Positions 1 through 8,035 of a DNA stretch of 64,000 nt are shown here, piece by piece. The position numbers and the translations under genes were made by a program. Every line of letters begins with the position of its first letter. Position 1 is the first letter of the stretch. The stretch spans positions 206,384-270,383 of the IMG/VR virus record IMGVR_UViG_3300020165_000007; one strand, 5' to 3'. Under the pieces are notes generated by a model. The model worked only from the letters and a program-made list of their open reading frames with translations, was not told the origin of the DNA and made no database searches. This stretch comes from a virus.

Positions 1-536
1 CACCCATACCTATTGATAAATTTATTGAAGATTTTATGGACGTTTTAAAAGGTAATAATGAATTAGATACTTGGGTTAACCTTCCTGGAGGTGGTGACGC
101 CGAGATATATAACTATACTTTTGAGATTAATCCTGAGGAGCGTATGGTAAGAATATATGGGGATTATAGTTACTATACCGAGGGTGAACAAAACAATAAT
201 GTATATGATGCTGACGTATTACCTGAAGAAATTATTGAATTTTTAAATAAATTAAGTGAGGAAGGTCACGGTGAATTGGAGGTAGATTTCCAAGGTTCAG
301 GTGATAGTGGTTGGCTAGAGGAAGATGGTAGAACAAGGAGAGATGACCATTATAAAATACCTGAGGTCGTAGAAAACTATTGTTATGAACTTTTAAAACA
401 ATATCCAGGTTGGGAAATTAATGAAGGTTCTCAAGGTAATTTTTATTTTGATTCCTCAAAAATGATAGTTTCTTTTGAATTCCAATATAATGAAGAGGTT
501 AGTGAGAGAGAATTAATGTATCAGTTCAAATATTAA
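1..536 (+). CDS. Hypothetical protein, 5' end outside the window
   Basis: The first ATG is at 36, but the same frame is open to the window edge (codons from base 3 encode P-I-P-I-D-K-F-I-E-D-F before that Met), so the gene probably starts upstream and is partial here. The visible part is acidic and rich in Glu, Asp, Tyr and Asn with a beta-like pattern. No family recognised. Its stop overlaps the thyA stop by 4 nt (convergent). Confidence 0.7.
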   Translation, partial: PIPIDKFIEDFMDVLKGNNELDTWVNLPGGGDAEIYNYTFEINPEERMVRIYGDYSYYTEGEQNNNVYDADVLPEEIIEFLNKLSEEGHGELEVDFQGSGDSGWLEEDGRTRRDDHYKIPEVVENYCYELLKQYPGWEINEGSQGNFYFDSSKMIVSFEFQYNEEVSERELMYQFKY

Positions 537-1570
537 TTACTTAATGGTGCCTTAATCGTTGGGTGTGATTCGTAGTTAATGATTTTATAATCAAACTCAC
601 CATTTAAAATGTCTTGTTCAATAAGATGAATCTTAGGTAATTTAAAAGGTTTTCTTTTAATTTGTTCTTTAGCCTGTTCTATATGGTTATTATATAAATG
701 AACATCACCTAAGTTACCAATCAAATCACCAGGGACCATACCAACTTCATCGGCAATAATTTCTAATAACATCGCATAAGACGCGATATTGAAAGGTAAT
801 CCTAAAAAGGTATCCACACTCCTTTGGTTCCACATAAGTGAAATCTCACGTCTTGGAATACCGTATACGTCCATATGTTCATGGAAGTAGTCATTAGAAC
901 GACTCATAGGATTTACCCCTTCATTATAAATGTCAATTCTCTCATCTAAATTCAATTCTCTTGTGTATACTTGAAAACCATAATGACATGGAGGTAATAC
1001 CATTTTATCAATATCACCTGGATTCCATGCGTTAACCATAAGTCTTCTTGAATCAGGATTATCTTTAACCTGCTCTATCAAATTCCTTATTTGGTCAACA
1101 GAAGACTTAACGTTTGGGAATCCCTCTTTATCGGTTAGTTGGTGGTCGTACTTATCCCACTTCTTCCATTGTTTACCGTAAACAGGGCCTAACTCCCCAT
1201 ACAAATCCGCAAAACTATCATCAGTTTTAATGTTTTCTATAAATTCTTCCATAGACACATAATCGACATCCGTTACTAATAAGTTCATGAGTTTATAATT
1301 CTTATAAGCATCTCCGTTCCATATCTTACAATTATTTTCAACTAAGTAACGAATATTTGTATCTCCTTTTAAAAACCATTTAAGTTCTGTCATAAGTGAT
1401 TTAATCGCCATCTTCTTAGTTGTAAGAAGAGGAAACCCATCTCTCATTTTATGACGTATAGAATAACCGAAGATTGACTTAGTACCTGTACCTGTTCTAT
1501 CTTTTTTTTCTACACCATATTCCAATATGGTCATCAAAAGTTCTTGATATTGTTTATCTAATTTATTCAT
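533..1570 (-). CDS. thyA: Thymidylate synthase
   Basis: Makes dTMP from dUMP with methylenetetrahydrofolate, supplying thymine for phage DNA synthesis. Visible motifs: N-terminal DRTGTGT (about residues 24-30), SRRLMVNAWNPGDI (174-187), the catalytic-cysteine motif PPCHYGFQVY (Cys195), RSNDYF and the C-terminal HPTIKAPLSN. At 345 aa it is longer than the roughly 264 aa of E. coli ThyA. Extra residues lie around 85-130 and 205-245, as in the longer ThyA subtype. The start overlaps the stop of the upstream 78-aa gene by 4 nt. Function is confident. Confidence 0.96.
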   Translation of the reverse strand: MNKLDKQYQELLMTILEYGVEKKDRTGTGTKSIFGYSIRHKMRDGFPLLTTKKMAIKSLMTELKWFLKGDTNIRYLVENNCKIWNGDAYKNYKLMNLLVTDVDYVSMEEFIENIKTDDSFADLYGELGPVYGKQWKKWDKYDHQLTDKEGFPNVKSSVDQIRNLIEQVKDNPDSRRLMVNAWNPGDIDKMVLPPCHYGFQVYTRELNLDERIDIYNEGVNPMSRSNDYFHEHMDVYGIPRREISLMWNQRSVDTFLGLPFNIASYAMLLEIIADEVGMVPGDLIGNLGDVHLYNNHIEQAKEQIKRKPFKLPKIHLIEQDILNGEFDYKIINYESHPTIKAPLSN

Positions 1571-1803
1571 AAGATAGTATTATTAAAATCTTCTTTATTA
1601 ATCATAACGTACTCACCTCGATATTTTCCATACATTTCATAATCATATTCTTTGATTGATTCGAAATATTTTAAATTAAATTCTTTAACCAAAACGTAGT
1701 CGCTTTCATTACTAAATCTCATCCTAACTGTTTGTAATTCACTAATAGCGTGGTTTAACACTCTATCCAATGCGTCTTCCTCATCAAATTCTATTTCATC
1801 CAT
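1567..1803 (-). CDS. Hypothetical protein (78 aa)
   Basis: Small acidic protein, N-terminus MDEIEFDEEDALDRV. It is translationally coupled to thyA (4-nt overlap at its stop). No recognised domain. Kept as real because it fills the gap exactly and shares the operon layout. Confidence 0.65.
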   Translation of the reverse strand: MDEIEFDEEDALDRVLNHAISELQTVRMRFSNESDYVLVKEFNLKYFESIKEYDYEMYGKYRGEYVMINKEDFNNTIL

Positions 1804-1821
1804 AATGATGTATGTTAAAAT

Positions 1822-2073
1822 TTATTCATGATTAAATTCCAAAATAGTGTTACTAATCGGAACCCTTAGTAGAGGAGCGTTTTTTTCTGTTATATTTTGT
1901 TTTTGTAAAACTTCGTAATAATTTTCATGAGTTTTTATAGTCATTACATTTTCAAATGTACGAGTAATATGGTCATACGTGTATTCTAACGAATGATTTA
2001 ATGTATCAAATTTTAGTTCAATCATAATTGTATTGTTATTTTTTAGGGTATAAAAAACCTTTCCCCTAAACAT
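1822..2073 (-). CDS. Hypothetical protein (83 aa)
   Basis: Beta-rich small protein beginning MFRGKVFYTLKNNNTIMIEL, 18 nt upstream of the 78-aa gene in the thyA operon. No family recognised. Confidence 0.6.
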   Translation of the reverse strand: MFRGKVFYTLKNNNTIMIELKFDTLNHSLEYTYDHITRTFENVMTIKTHENYYEVLQKQNITEKNAPLLRVPISNTILEFNHE

Positions 2074-2110
2074 AAGGAAAAGGTTTTAATTTTTCAAGTT
2101 TATAATTATT

Positions 2111-2407
2111 TTAGTTGCCTATAACTAAATCATTAAAATCTAATTTATCCATTCCTCCTACCTCACCCTCTATCTCATCGTACATAAAAGCCTTAACAAC
2201 CGCAACTATAGATTGTTCTGACTGTGCAATTTTAGACTCCATCCAATCCTCTAACTGTTCACCGTCTTCCATCGTTTCCCACATCTTATAAGCTAAAGTT
2301 GCTATGGTAAACATTTGTTGTTTGGCCATATACGACCCATCTTTATTCTCTTTGAGGTTCTCTTTTAATTTTTTAAGTTGTTGTTCTGTAATAACTATAT
2401 TACTCAT
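2111..2407 (-). CDS. Hypothetical protein with N-terminal ITE tag
   Basis: Mostly helical 98-aa protein. Its N-terminus MSNIVITEQQLKKLKE carries an (I/L)-x-E tripeptide of the kind discussed under the possible capsid-targeting leaders. No catalytic motif is visible. Upstream, in the sense direction, are a short hairpin and a 14-codon mini-ORF. Confidence 0.65.
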   Translation of the reverse strand: MSNIVITEQQLKKLKENLKENKDGSYMAKQQMFTIATLAYKMWETMEDGEQLEDWMESKIAQSEQSIVAVVKAFMYDEIEGEVGGMDKLDFNDLVIGN

Positions 2408-2435
2408 GTCTTATTGTTTTATATTTTATAAGTAT

Positions 2436-2493
2436 CCCGTATAACGGGTTATTCTATTATACCTACCGTTATTCTTTGTATTTCTTCTTCCAT
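2436..2493 (-). promoter_or_regulatory. Possible leader: 14-codon ORF plus hairpin
   Basis: Read on the minus strand: an ATATTTATA element, a 14-codon ORF (2493 to 2449, MEEEIQRITVGIIE) and, immediately after its TAA, the hairpin CCCGT-tat-ACGGG (2448-2436). The 98-aa gene then starts at 2407. The arrangement resembles a leader peptide with a structured 5' UTR. It may be chance in AT-rich DNA. Confidence 0.25.
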
Positions 2494-2529
2494 AATAGTA
2501 TAAATATTATTATTTTTTTAATCCTTAAA

Positions 2530-2739
2530 CTATTTAATTTTTGACTTATTTTCAATTGATTTAACCCACTTACCCAGTTTAGTTATCTCTTTATTAAATT
2601 CAATGAATGTTCTTTTTACTTCATTAATATAGTTGACATTTTTTTTAACTTCCGTTTTAACCACACCAACAATATAACCTATTAAAAATATAGATATTGC
2701 GATTAAAATAAAACCAAGAATTTTTAAAATTAGAATCAT
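2530..2739 (-). CDS. Small single-pass membrane protein (69 aa)
   Basis: The N-terminal hydrophobic stretch (about residues 2-27, I/L/F/G rich) is a clear membrane segment, followed by a charged helical cytoplasmic or coiled-coil tail (NEVKRTFIEFNKEITKLG). No family recognised. Confidence 0.7.
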   Translation of the reverse strand: MILILKILGFILIAISIFLIGYIVGVVKTEVKKNVNYINEVKRTFIEFNKEITKLGKWVKSIENKSKIK

Positions 2740-2758
2740 GTTTTAAAATTATAGATGT

Positions 2759-3166
2759 TTATTCAATATTCTCATATTGTTCACAATATTTGTACTTACC
2801 GTTATTACTTCTAACCCTTATTTTAATATAATAATCGCGGTTTTCTTTTGTTTCCCCAATTAATTTTAATACTCCATTTGGTATTATATGTGCCTCCCAC
2901 CACCCTGGGTCTATGTTATAATAAAACCATAAATCATCACAACTAATATACTCTTTATCAGTGTTTAAATACATAGTAATATCTAATAATTTACTCATGT
3001 CAGGTGATGACCACCTATCTTTAGTCTCTGTACTTTTCGATATTTCTTTCAATTCCACATTAAACCTATCAATATCAGAATCTCCTTCTTTATTTTTACC
3101 TAAGTAATTTAAATACGTTGGTGTATTTAATATTTTTTCAACTAATTGAGCTTTTTCTACCTCCAT
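2759..3166 (-). CDS. Hypothetical protein (135 aa)
   Basis: The longest ORF begins at 3274, but that stretch contains a terminator and hairpins. The ATG at 3166 (MEVEKAQLVEKIL) is preferred because an ATATTTAT element (3178-3171) sits just upstream. The protein is acidic with aromatic clusters (DDLWFYYNIDPGWWEAH). Function unknown. Confidence 0.65.
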   Translation of the reverse strand: MEVEKAQLVEKILNTPTYLNYLGKNKEGDSDIDRFNVELKEISKSTETKDRWSSPDMSKLLDITMYLNTDKEYISCDDLWFYYNIDPGWWEAHIIPNGVLKLIGETKENRDYYIKIRVRSNNGKYKYCEQYENIE

Positions 3167-3170
3167 AATA

Positions 3171-3178
3171 ATAAATAT
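3171..3178 (-). promoter_or_regulatory. ATATTTAT upstream element
   Basis: Sense-strand ATATTTAT four nucleotides before the 3166 start codon. It is one of a recurring set discussed in the findings. Confidence 0.35.
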
Positions 3179-3204
3179 AACATGTTGATAAATATAAGTT
3201 AAAT

Positions 3205-3232
3205 AAAAAAGGTGGAGAGTTTCCTCCCCACC
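3205..3232 (-). terminator. Rho-independent terminator
   Basis: Minus-strand hairpin GGTGG-G-GAG / gaaa / CTC-T-CCACC followed by six T. It ends the transcript of the 3282-3545 gene. The 49 nt before it (3281-3233) also fold into small tight hairpins (CGAC/GTCG and CTCGT/ACGAG). Confidence 0.8.
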
Positions 3233-3281
3233 TGTAAGGCCGACTTGGATGTCGAACTCCACCACTCGTTTCACAACGAGA

Positions 3282-3545
3282 TTAACTAACCCCCTCTTTC
3301 ATTTTAGTAACTGCGTACTGTCCGAGAGTCATGGAAGATGTGTTTCCTACAATCACACATTCCTTTAGAATATCATAAGGGATGTGAATAAGATTGTCAA
3401 CCCCGTTGAACATAGAAAGTGGATTTTTCAGAGCCAAAGCTGAGTGAACCGCATTAAGATAGATTTTGTGTTGGTTTTGTTCGTTATCAAACTCTTGATT
3501 CAACAACTGTCCAAACTGTGGGTGAATAATGACTACGTTTTTCAT
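3282..3545 (-). CDS. Hypothetical protein (87 aa)
   Basis: Starts MKNVVIIHPQFGQLLNQEF. Compact alpha/beta-looking protein with no recognised motif. It has its own host-type promoter and terminator, so it is an independent transcription unit. Confidence 0.7.
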   Translation of the reverse strand: MKNVVIIHPQFGQLLNQEFDNEQNQHKIYLNAVHSALALKNPLSMFNGVDNLIHIPYDILKECVIVGNTSSMTLGQYAVTKMKEGVS

Positions 3546-3549
3546 ATCA

Positions 3550-3580
3550 CAAATATAAGAAAATTAATTCATACAAACAA
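3550..3580 (-). promoter_or_regulatory. Bacteroidota-type promoter
   Basis: Minus strand TTG (3580-3578), 20-nt spacer, TATATTTG (3557-3550). Both boxes match the Bacteroidota -33 TTG / -7 TAnnTTTG consensus. The ATG of the 87-aa gene is 5 nt beyond the -7 box. Confidence 0.75.
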
Positions 3581-3818
3581 GTAATTCGTCCCTAATATCT
3601 GTTAATTCTTCGATAGTACAGTCTTCAAACAAATATTCATATTCTTCAGGTACCTCATCCACAAACAACTCATGTATTGGGTTATGTTTGATGTAATTGT
3701 TTAGGTGATGTAGAAAAAATGTATTGTCTTTTAAGTCACATTCGATTGATTGCCACCTCATAGGTTCGTTATGAATCATATTATCAAATAGGTTGAATGA
3801 GATTTCGTTATTTTCCAT
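3564..3818 (-). CDS. Hypothetical protein (84 aa)
   Basis: Acidic protein starting MENNEISFNLFDNMIHNEPM. The -33 box of the next gene's promoter lies inside its 3' end. Family unknown. Confidence 0.65.
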   Translation of the reverse strand: MENNEISFNLFDNMIHNEPMRWQSIECDLKDNTFFLHHLNNYIKHNPIHELFVDEVPEEYEYLFEDCTIEELTDIRDELLVCMN

Positions 3819-3832
3819 ATGTCAAATATATA

Positions 3833-3840
3833 CATTTATT
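3833..3840 (-). promoter_or_regulatory. TATATTTG -7 box
   Basis: TATATTTG on the minus strand, 14 nt before the 3818 start codon. No clear TTG at the -33 spacing, so weaker than the other copies. Confidence 0.45.
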
Positions 3841-3874
3841 ACGATGTATCCTATTTTTTTAAAAAAAAAGTTAC

Positions 3875-4807
3875 ATGAGAATTATAGTTACAGGAGGATT
3901 AGGTTTTATAGGTTCTAATTTTGTTAATCTATTGAATGAGAGATTACCAAAAATCGAAGTAGTAATTTTAGATAAGATGACCTACGCAGCAGACCCAAAT
4001 AGTATTATTAAGAATAATAAATTAATTAAAAAAGATATTTGTGATGTCACACCTGAAGATTTAGGTGTATATGATTATATTGTTCATTTTGCCGCTGAAA
4101 GTCATGTAGATAATTCAATATCAGATGGTAGACCTTTTATGAACACGAACATTATTGGAACATTTAACTTAGTTGAATGTGCAAAACAAAATAAATCTTT
4201 GAAAAAGTTTATTCACATATCCACTGATGAGGTATACGGTGATATGGCAGATTCTGAATGGTTAAGTTCGAATGAGGACCACAACTTATCCCCAAGTTCT
4301 TATTACTCATCATCTAAAGCATCTTCAGACATGATTGTGTTGTCGTCTCACAGAACATTTGGTTTACCTTACCTTTTGACAAGAACTTGTAACAACTATG
4401 GTGAAAACCAAAATAAAGAGAAGTTTTTACCTAAAATTTTTGATTCTATAATTAACGAAAAAACAGTTCCTGTTTACGGTGATGGAAAACAGATTAGAGA
4501 GTGGATGTATGTTAAAGATAATGTTGAAGTAATCTTTGACTTGATGATGGATGATAAAGTCGTAAATGAAGTATACAATATTGGTACTGACAATACTTTC
4601 TATAATTTAGAATTAGTTAAAAAGATATCTGAAATTATCGGTAAAGACGTAACATTTGAATTTGTTACTGACCGTTTAGGTCACGATAGAAAATACAATT
4701 TAGATTGTACGAAACTTAAAGAATACTACAAGTCAAAGGGTAAAGAGTACCAACCAAAAGATATTATTGATTGGATGAATCAGTTCCTCCTTGAAGAAGT
4801 GGTATAA
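3875..4807 (+). CDS. dTDP-glucose 4,6-dehydratase-like NAD-dependent epimerase/dehydratase
   Basis: Extended short-chain dehydrogenase. Rossmann motif GGLGFIG (residues 7-13), HFAAESHVDNS (71-81), STDEVYG (116-122, the TDE triad of RmlB-type dehydratases), YxxxK (Tyr144-Lys148), NNYGENQ, and VYGDGKQIREWMYVKDN as in RmlB. It would convert dTDP-glucose to the 4-keto-6-deoxy sugar, so it may feed surface-sugar or virion glycosylation. 310 aa, slightly shorter than cellular RmlB (about 350). The only plus-strand gene in this area. Its 3' end overlaps the convergent next gene by 44 nt. Confidence 0.88.
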   Translation: MRIIVTGGLGFIGSNFVNLLNERLPKIEVVILDKMTYAADPNSIIKNNKLIKKDICDVTPEDLGVYDYIVHFAAESHVDNSISDGRPFMNTNIIGTFNLVECAKQNKSLKKFIHISTDEVYGDMADSEWLSSNEDHNLSPSSYYSSSKASSDMIVLSSHRTFGLPYLLTRTCNNYGENQNKEKFLPKIFDSIINEKTVPVYGDGKQIREWMYVKDNVEVIFDLMMDDKVVNEVYNIGTDNTFYNLELVKKISEIIGKDVTFEFVTDRLGHDRKYNLDCTKLKEYYKSKGKEYQPKDIIDWMNQFLLEEVV

Positions 4808-5144
4808 GTATATTTAAGTACTTCTTTTCTTCTGTTCTATTCAATACATAGGACATGTCAAAGTCTATACCTAGTCTTTCTTTTATACTGTTTTCTAAGT
4901 ACTCCTGCATTTCAGGTGATTGTTCATAACCATAAAGAATAAGATTAGAAACTGATGGGAGTACTTTTAAATCAATAAAATCCAGTATATTTCTAACAAT
5001 TATAAAGTAAGGTTTACCATTCTTATGTAATACCGCAGTATCGTAGAGAAAACCTGGTAGGGTTCTATCTTCTAACTCTTGAAATTTGAGTCCATCGACA
5101 ATATTGTCTATTTGTTTCTTTAATACATCAGGTAGAGTACTCAT
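4764..5144 (-). CDS. Hypothetical protein (126 aa)
   Basis: Starts MSTLPDVLKKQIDNIVDGLK. No known motif. Overlaps the start of the downstream nuclease-like gene's stop by 4 nt (coupled) and the rmlB-like gene by 44 nt at its 3' end. Confidence 0.65.
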   Translation of the reverse strand: MSTLPDVLKKQIDNIVDGLKFQELEDRTLPGFLYDTAVLHKNGKPYFIIVRNILDFIDLKVLPSVSNLILYGYEQSPEMQEYLENSIKERLGIDFDMSYVLNRTEEKKYLNILIPLLQGGTDSSNQ

Positions 5145-6055
5145 TTTTTTAATTTTTTTAAGTTAATAGGTACTACATTTCCTTTATCTAAATACATTAA
5201 TATATCCACTGATTTATAACTACCATTCAAATATCTTTTAATGAAATCTTCTTTTTGACCTACACCAGTTTTTACCTGTACAGTATATAGTTTTCCTTTA
5301 AATTCTACTATTAAGTCGATACCTAATTTCATATCTATAAAATCACCATCCCCGCCTTGTCTTACAACTGTACCTCCCCACTTATCACTTTCAATCCACT
5401 TTACCGCTTTATTTTCAGTCGCTAAACCTATTCTATCCGTAACCCCTAATTTTTTATCTGCTATATCTATTAAGTTATGCCCATCAAACATATTACCAAA
5501 CTCATCTTGGATATCATTTTTATATTTTTTTAAGATGTCTTTTAATCGGGTCGGGTTATTTTCCTCAGAAATTTGTTGTAAGATATCATTTCTACCTTGT
5601 TCAAATAAAATGTCAGTAACCAACTCAGAAAGTAAGGTATAATTTGTGTTTATCTTATTTGAGTGGTGCCACCTTCCGTTAACTTCAACTCTTTTAAAAT
5701 TTTCTAACTCTTCTAAGAGTTTATTGTAATACCAAGAATTTATTTTATTAGCATTTTTTAACTTAAGTAACCATTCTTTTGAGTTTTCCTTTTCCTCGTT
5801 ACTCATAGGTGATTTTATTTCATCCTGAATGTCGTTAACCAATTTTTTAAGACCTAATCCATTATCACTATGTAAAAATGCTCTTAAATTATTAATTTTT
5901 TTTCGTATCTCTGACTTATTAAAACTCACGGGCTCGTTATTGGGTATACCGTCCATATTTGGTATACCGTCATAGTTGTCCCCCCGCGGGTGCATTGGGT
6001 CATTGGGTCCGATAAGGTCTTGTTCTCTTAATATTTTACGTATAAGTTCTTTCAT
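5141..6055 (-). CDS. Putative PD-(D/E)xK-type nuclease with N-terminal LRE tag
   Basis: The C-terminal third has the pattern GIDLIVEFKGKLYTVQVKT: an Asp after a hydrophobic strand followed by Q-x-K, as in PD-(D/E)xK restriction and resolvase folds. This is preceded by a possible ATENKAVKWIES helix. The N-terminus MKELIRKILREQ is shared almost exactly with the next gene. A similar internal block ILFEQGRNDIL resembles the N-terminus of the leucine-rich-repeat protein at 28818. The paired tags suggest packaged head proteins. The nuclease assignment is an inference. Confidence 0.6.
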   Translation of the reverse strand: MKELIRKILREQDLIGPNDPMHPRGDNYDGIPNMDGIPNNEPVSFNKSEIRKKINNLRAFLHSDNGLGLKKLVNDIQDEIKSPMSNEEKENSKEWLLKLKNANKINSWYYNKLLEELENFKRVEVNGRWHHSNKINTNYTLLSELVTDILFEQGRNDILQQISEENNPTRLKDILKKYKNDIQDEFGNMFDGHNLIDIADKKLGVTDRIGLATENKAVKWIESDKWGGTVVRQGGDGDFIDMKLGIDLIVEFKGKLYTVQVKTGVGQKEDFIKRYLNGSYKSVDILMYLDKGNVVPINLKKLKK

Positions 6056-6093
6056 ACTTCAGGTAATTTCATGTTATTGTTTTTATCTATTAC

Positions 6094-6765
6094 TTATGAC
6101 CCATATAATCTCCATGCATTTCTATAGTTGTGGTCCATACCAGTCATATACAATCCGTACTTATCGATTATATCTAAAAAAGATTCTTTTGCTGCCATCC
6201 CTATTTCAGTAGTTACTTCATACAAATCATCTTGATGAATATCGTGGTCAATCATAAATAGTTCGTCAAAGTCCCATCTAGTATCATCATCTCTATCTAA
6301 AAATTGTACTGAACCGTTAGTTATGCGGACCTTCATACCTAATTCAGTACCATATGGATTTTCATCAGGGTTACCTTCCGTCCTACTGATAATCCCAATA
6401 GATAAAGGTGTCACATCCATTTCATATCCTCCTGAAGATATATGTCTTTTTTTACCTATACCTATTTCTTTTTTGGCTAATTCAAGTGCTTTATCATATC
6501 CACCATAGAATTTTATTTTCAGTTTGTCAATCTCCTCTTCGTATTCTAAACAATTTATACCAATATATCTACAGGGTGTTAGTTCTGTACCATTTTTACT
6601 CCAATAGTCAAATAAGAATTCTTCTACTTGAGGACTTAGTTCCTTTTTTTTAGGTGCTCCTTGCCAACCTTCACTCATTTCATACTCATCACTTTTAGGT
6701 GAAGCGTCAGTAACATGTGAATACTCTAAGTCTTCTCTCAATATTTTACGTATAAGTTCTTTCAT
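6094..6765 (-). CDS. Hypothetical protein with MKELIRKILRE leader
   Basis: 223 aa. The first 11 residues match the neighbouring nuclease-like protein, then the sequences diverge completely. The remainder contains an SGGYEMDVTPLSIGI stretch and an acidic segment. No enzyme motif recognised. The shared leader ending in L-x-E looks like a targeting or processing signal rather than homology. Confidence 0.7.
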   Translation of the reverse strand: MKELIRKILREDLEYSHVTDASPKSDEYEMSEGWQGAPKKKELSPQVEEFLFDYWSKNGTELTPCRYIGINCLEYEEEIDKLKIKFYGGYDKALELAKKEIGIGKKRHISSGGYEMDVTPLSIGIISRTEGNPDENPYGTELGMKVRITNGSVQFLDRDDDTRWDFDELFMIDHDIHQDDLYEVTTEIGMAAKESFLDIIDKYGLYMTGMDHNYRNAWRLYGS

Positions 6766-6774
6766 AGTATGTTA

Positions 6775-6782
6775 ATAAATAT
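6775..6782 (-). promoter_or_regulatory. ATATTTAT upstream element
   Basis: Sense GATATTTATT, 9 nt before the start codon at 6765. Member of the recurring upstream motif class. Confidence 0.35.
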
Positions 6783-6791
6783 CGTTAAAGT

Positions 6792-6825
6792 AAAAAAACC
6801 TCAGTCGACTAAGACTGAGGTTTTT
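6792..6825 (-). terminator. Strong bidirectional terminator
   Basis: CCTCAGTC (6799-6806), loop gactaa, GACTGAGG (6813-6820). Seven A on the left and five T on the right give a T-run on both strands. It bounds the 3' end of the structured RNA block. Confidence 0.88.
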
Positions 6826-7771
6826 AATGTTATATATATTGGGGTAGGGAATTAAAGGACGCTGAGATTACACGTTTGAATGACTCGTCTTTTGTGGGAT
6901 TATTATTACTTTTTCCCCACTTATCCACCCCATTGACAGGGGTATCGAATCAGTGTCGGTTACTATCGGTAACCACTCGTATCGTTGATAACTACTCAAC
7001 CGTTACTAAAATCTCTTAAGACTTGCGGTCTCATAAAGGGTCGGCCAACCCACGAGTTGTTTCACAATCGACATCCTTAGACTTGCGGTCTGAAGGAAAA
7101 CTTCGTTGACAAAGGTCCGAAGTATTAGACACCTTTCGTCATCAACGCTCGAAGACTCTTGCTTTTCTAATTGATTTTAGATAAACAACATGGATTTATG
7201 AAAGATGCGCTTCGAGAGAAGTTCTATACCTTTGGAGTACAGAATGCTTCACACCTCTCTGTAAGTCTGTCAACTTACGGTAAGTTAGGACCACGTCGAC
7301 TTGTCGTCTCGGAGACCCCTCATACTGGTACTCAGCCCTACAACACCTGACAGGGTGTGTCGAACCGTCACCTGTAGCTTTTCCTATTGATATCACTATC
7401 TCAACTCTGATATTCCACGGACTCAGAGTGGTTTCATCCCTTTAGCAGTTGCCCTTAGGGTTTTGACCGTAGCCACTTTGTTTAGTTGTCAGAGTAAACT
7501 CTGCGGATATCTGAGAGTTGCTCAACACTCTTCAATCCCTTTAGTCCTGTTACCAGGGTTATCTAACGACGCTAAACCGCCGATGACTAATAACTCACTG
7601 TGATTTTAAAAAAAGGGGGTTAATCTTTTTTGATATAAACTCGATTCAGTGAGTGTTCGTCATTATTATTTCAAAGAACTTCTACAAAGATAAGAAACTT
7701 TTTTCTTAATCTCCAATTTTTTTTTACTTTTTTTTAAAAGGTAATATATAAATATACTGTTTTGTCTAAAA
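6799..7771 (-). ncRNA. Candidate large structured non-coding RNA
   Basis: About 950 nt without any credible gene, the only such gap in the window. It has a host-type promoter (7808-7779) and a strong terminator (6825-6792), both reading on the minus strand. Short perfect hairpins are dense between 6927 and 7654: ACCCC/GGGGT (6927-6943), GGTTAC/GTAACC (6958-6974), AGAC/GTCT twice with the same 5-nt loop (7019-7031 and 7079-7091, the second extended by CCTT/AAGG), AACTTA/TAAGTT (7272-7286), ACACC/GGTGT (7343-7358), ACTCTGA/TCAGAGT (7404-7429), CAGAG/CTCTG (7490-7503), CCTG/CAGG (7546-7557), ACTCACTG/CAGTGAGT (7593-7654). Base composition is richer in G+C than the flanks. Size, ornate folding and phage context resemble GOLLD or ROOL RNAs, but I recognise no defining motif. 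Strand is inferred from promoter, terminator and neighbours. Confidence 0.7.
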
Positions 7772-7778
7772 GGTTGTA

Positions 7779-7808
7779 CAAATATATAAAAAATCTTTCA
7801 TATATCAA
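7779..7808 (-). promoter_or_regulatory. Bacteroidota-type promoter of the structured RNA
   Basis: Minus strand TTG (7808-7806), 19-nt spacer, TATATTTG (7786-7779). The start of transcription is expected near 7771, upstream of the hairpin block, with no coding sequence following. Confidence 0.7.
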
Positions 7809-7822
7809 TCAAAAACACCATA

Positions 7823-8035
7823 TTATTTAGAATACTGTTTATAATTACTATTTAATGTATCTAAATTACCCTCAGCAGTAGCAAGTTTTTCTATTAATTT
7901 ATCCATTTCTTCAATAATACCTGGATGTTCTCCAATACCCGTGGGATTGTTAAAGTAAATTTCTAATGTAGCTAAACACTCTAACTTGTCAGCCTCATAC
8001 TTAGACTTTAATGCTTTGTAAATATAGTTTTTCAT
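7823..8035 (-). CDS. Hypothetical protein (70 aa)
   Basis: Helical, coiled-coil-like small protein (IIEEMDKLIEKLATAEGNLDTLN). Overlaps the Nudix gene stop by 4 nt. Function unknown. Confidence 0.65.
   Translation of the reverse strand: MKNYIYKALKSKYEADKLECLATLEIYFNNPTGIGEHPGIIEEMDKLIEKLATAEGNLDTLNSNYKQYSK

Noticed and set aside
3167-3274. Longer N-terminus for the gene at 2759
   Set aside because: It would translate a terminator hairpin and an upstream promoter-like motif; the internal ATG fits better.
7196-7396. 66-aa minus ORF inside the structured RNA block
   Set aside because: It spans several perfect hairpins, has no start signal and its composition is unlike neighbouring proteins.
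7747-7754. T4-type late promoter TATAAATA on the plus strand
   Set aside because: No plus-strand gene follows within 700 nt; likely chance in AT-rich DNA.
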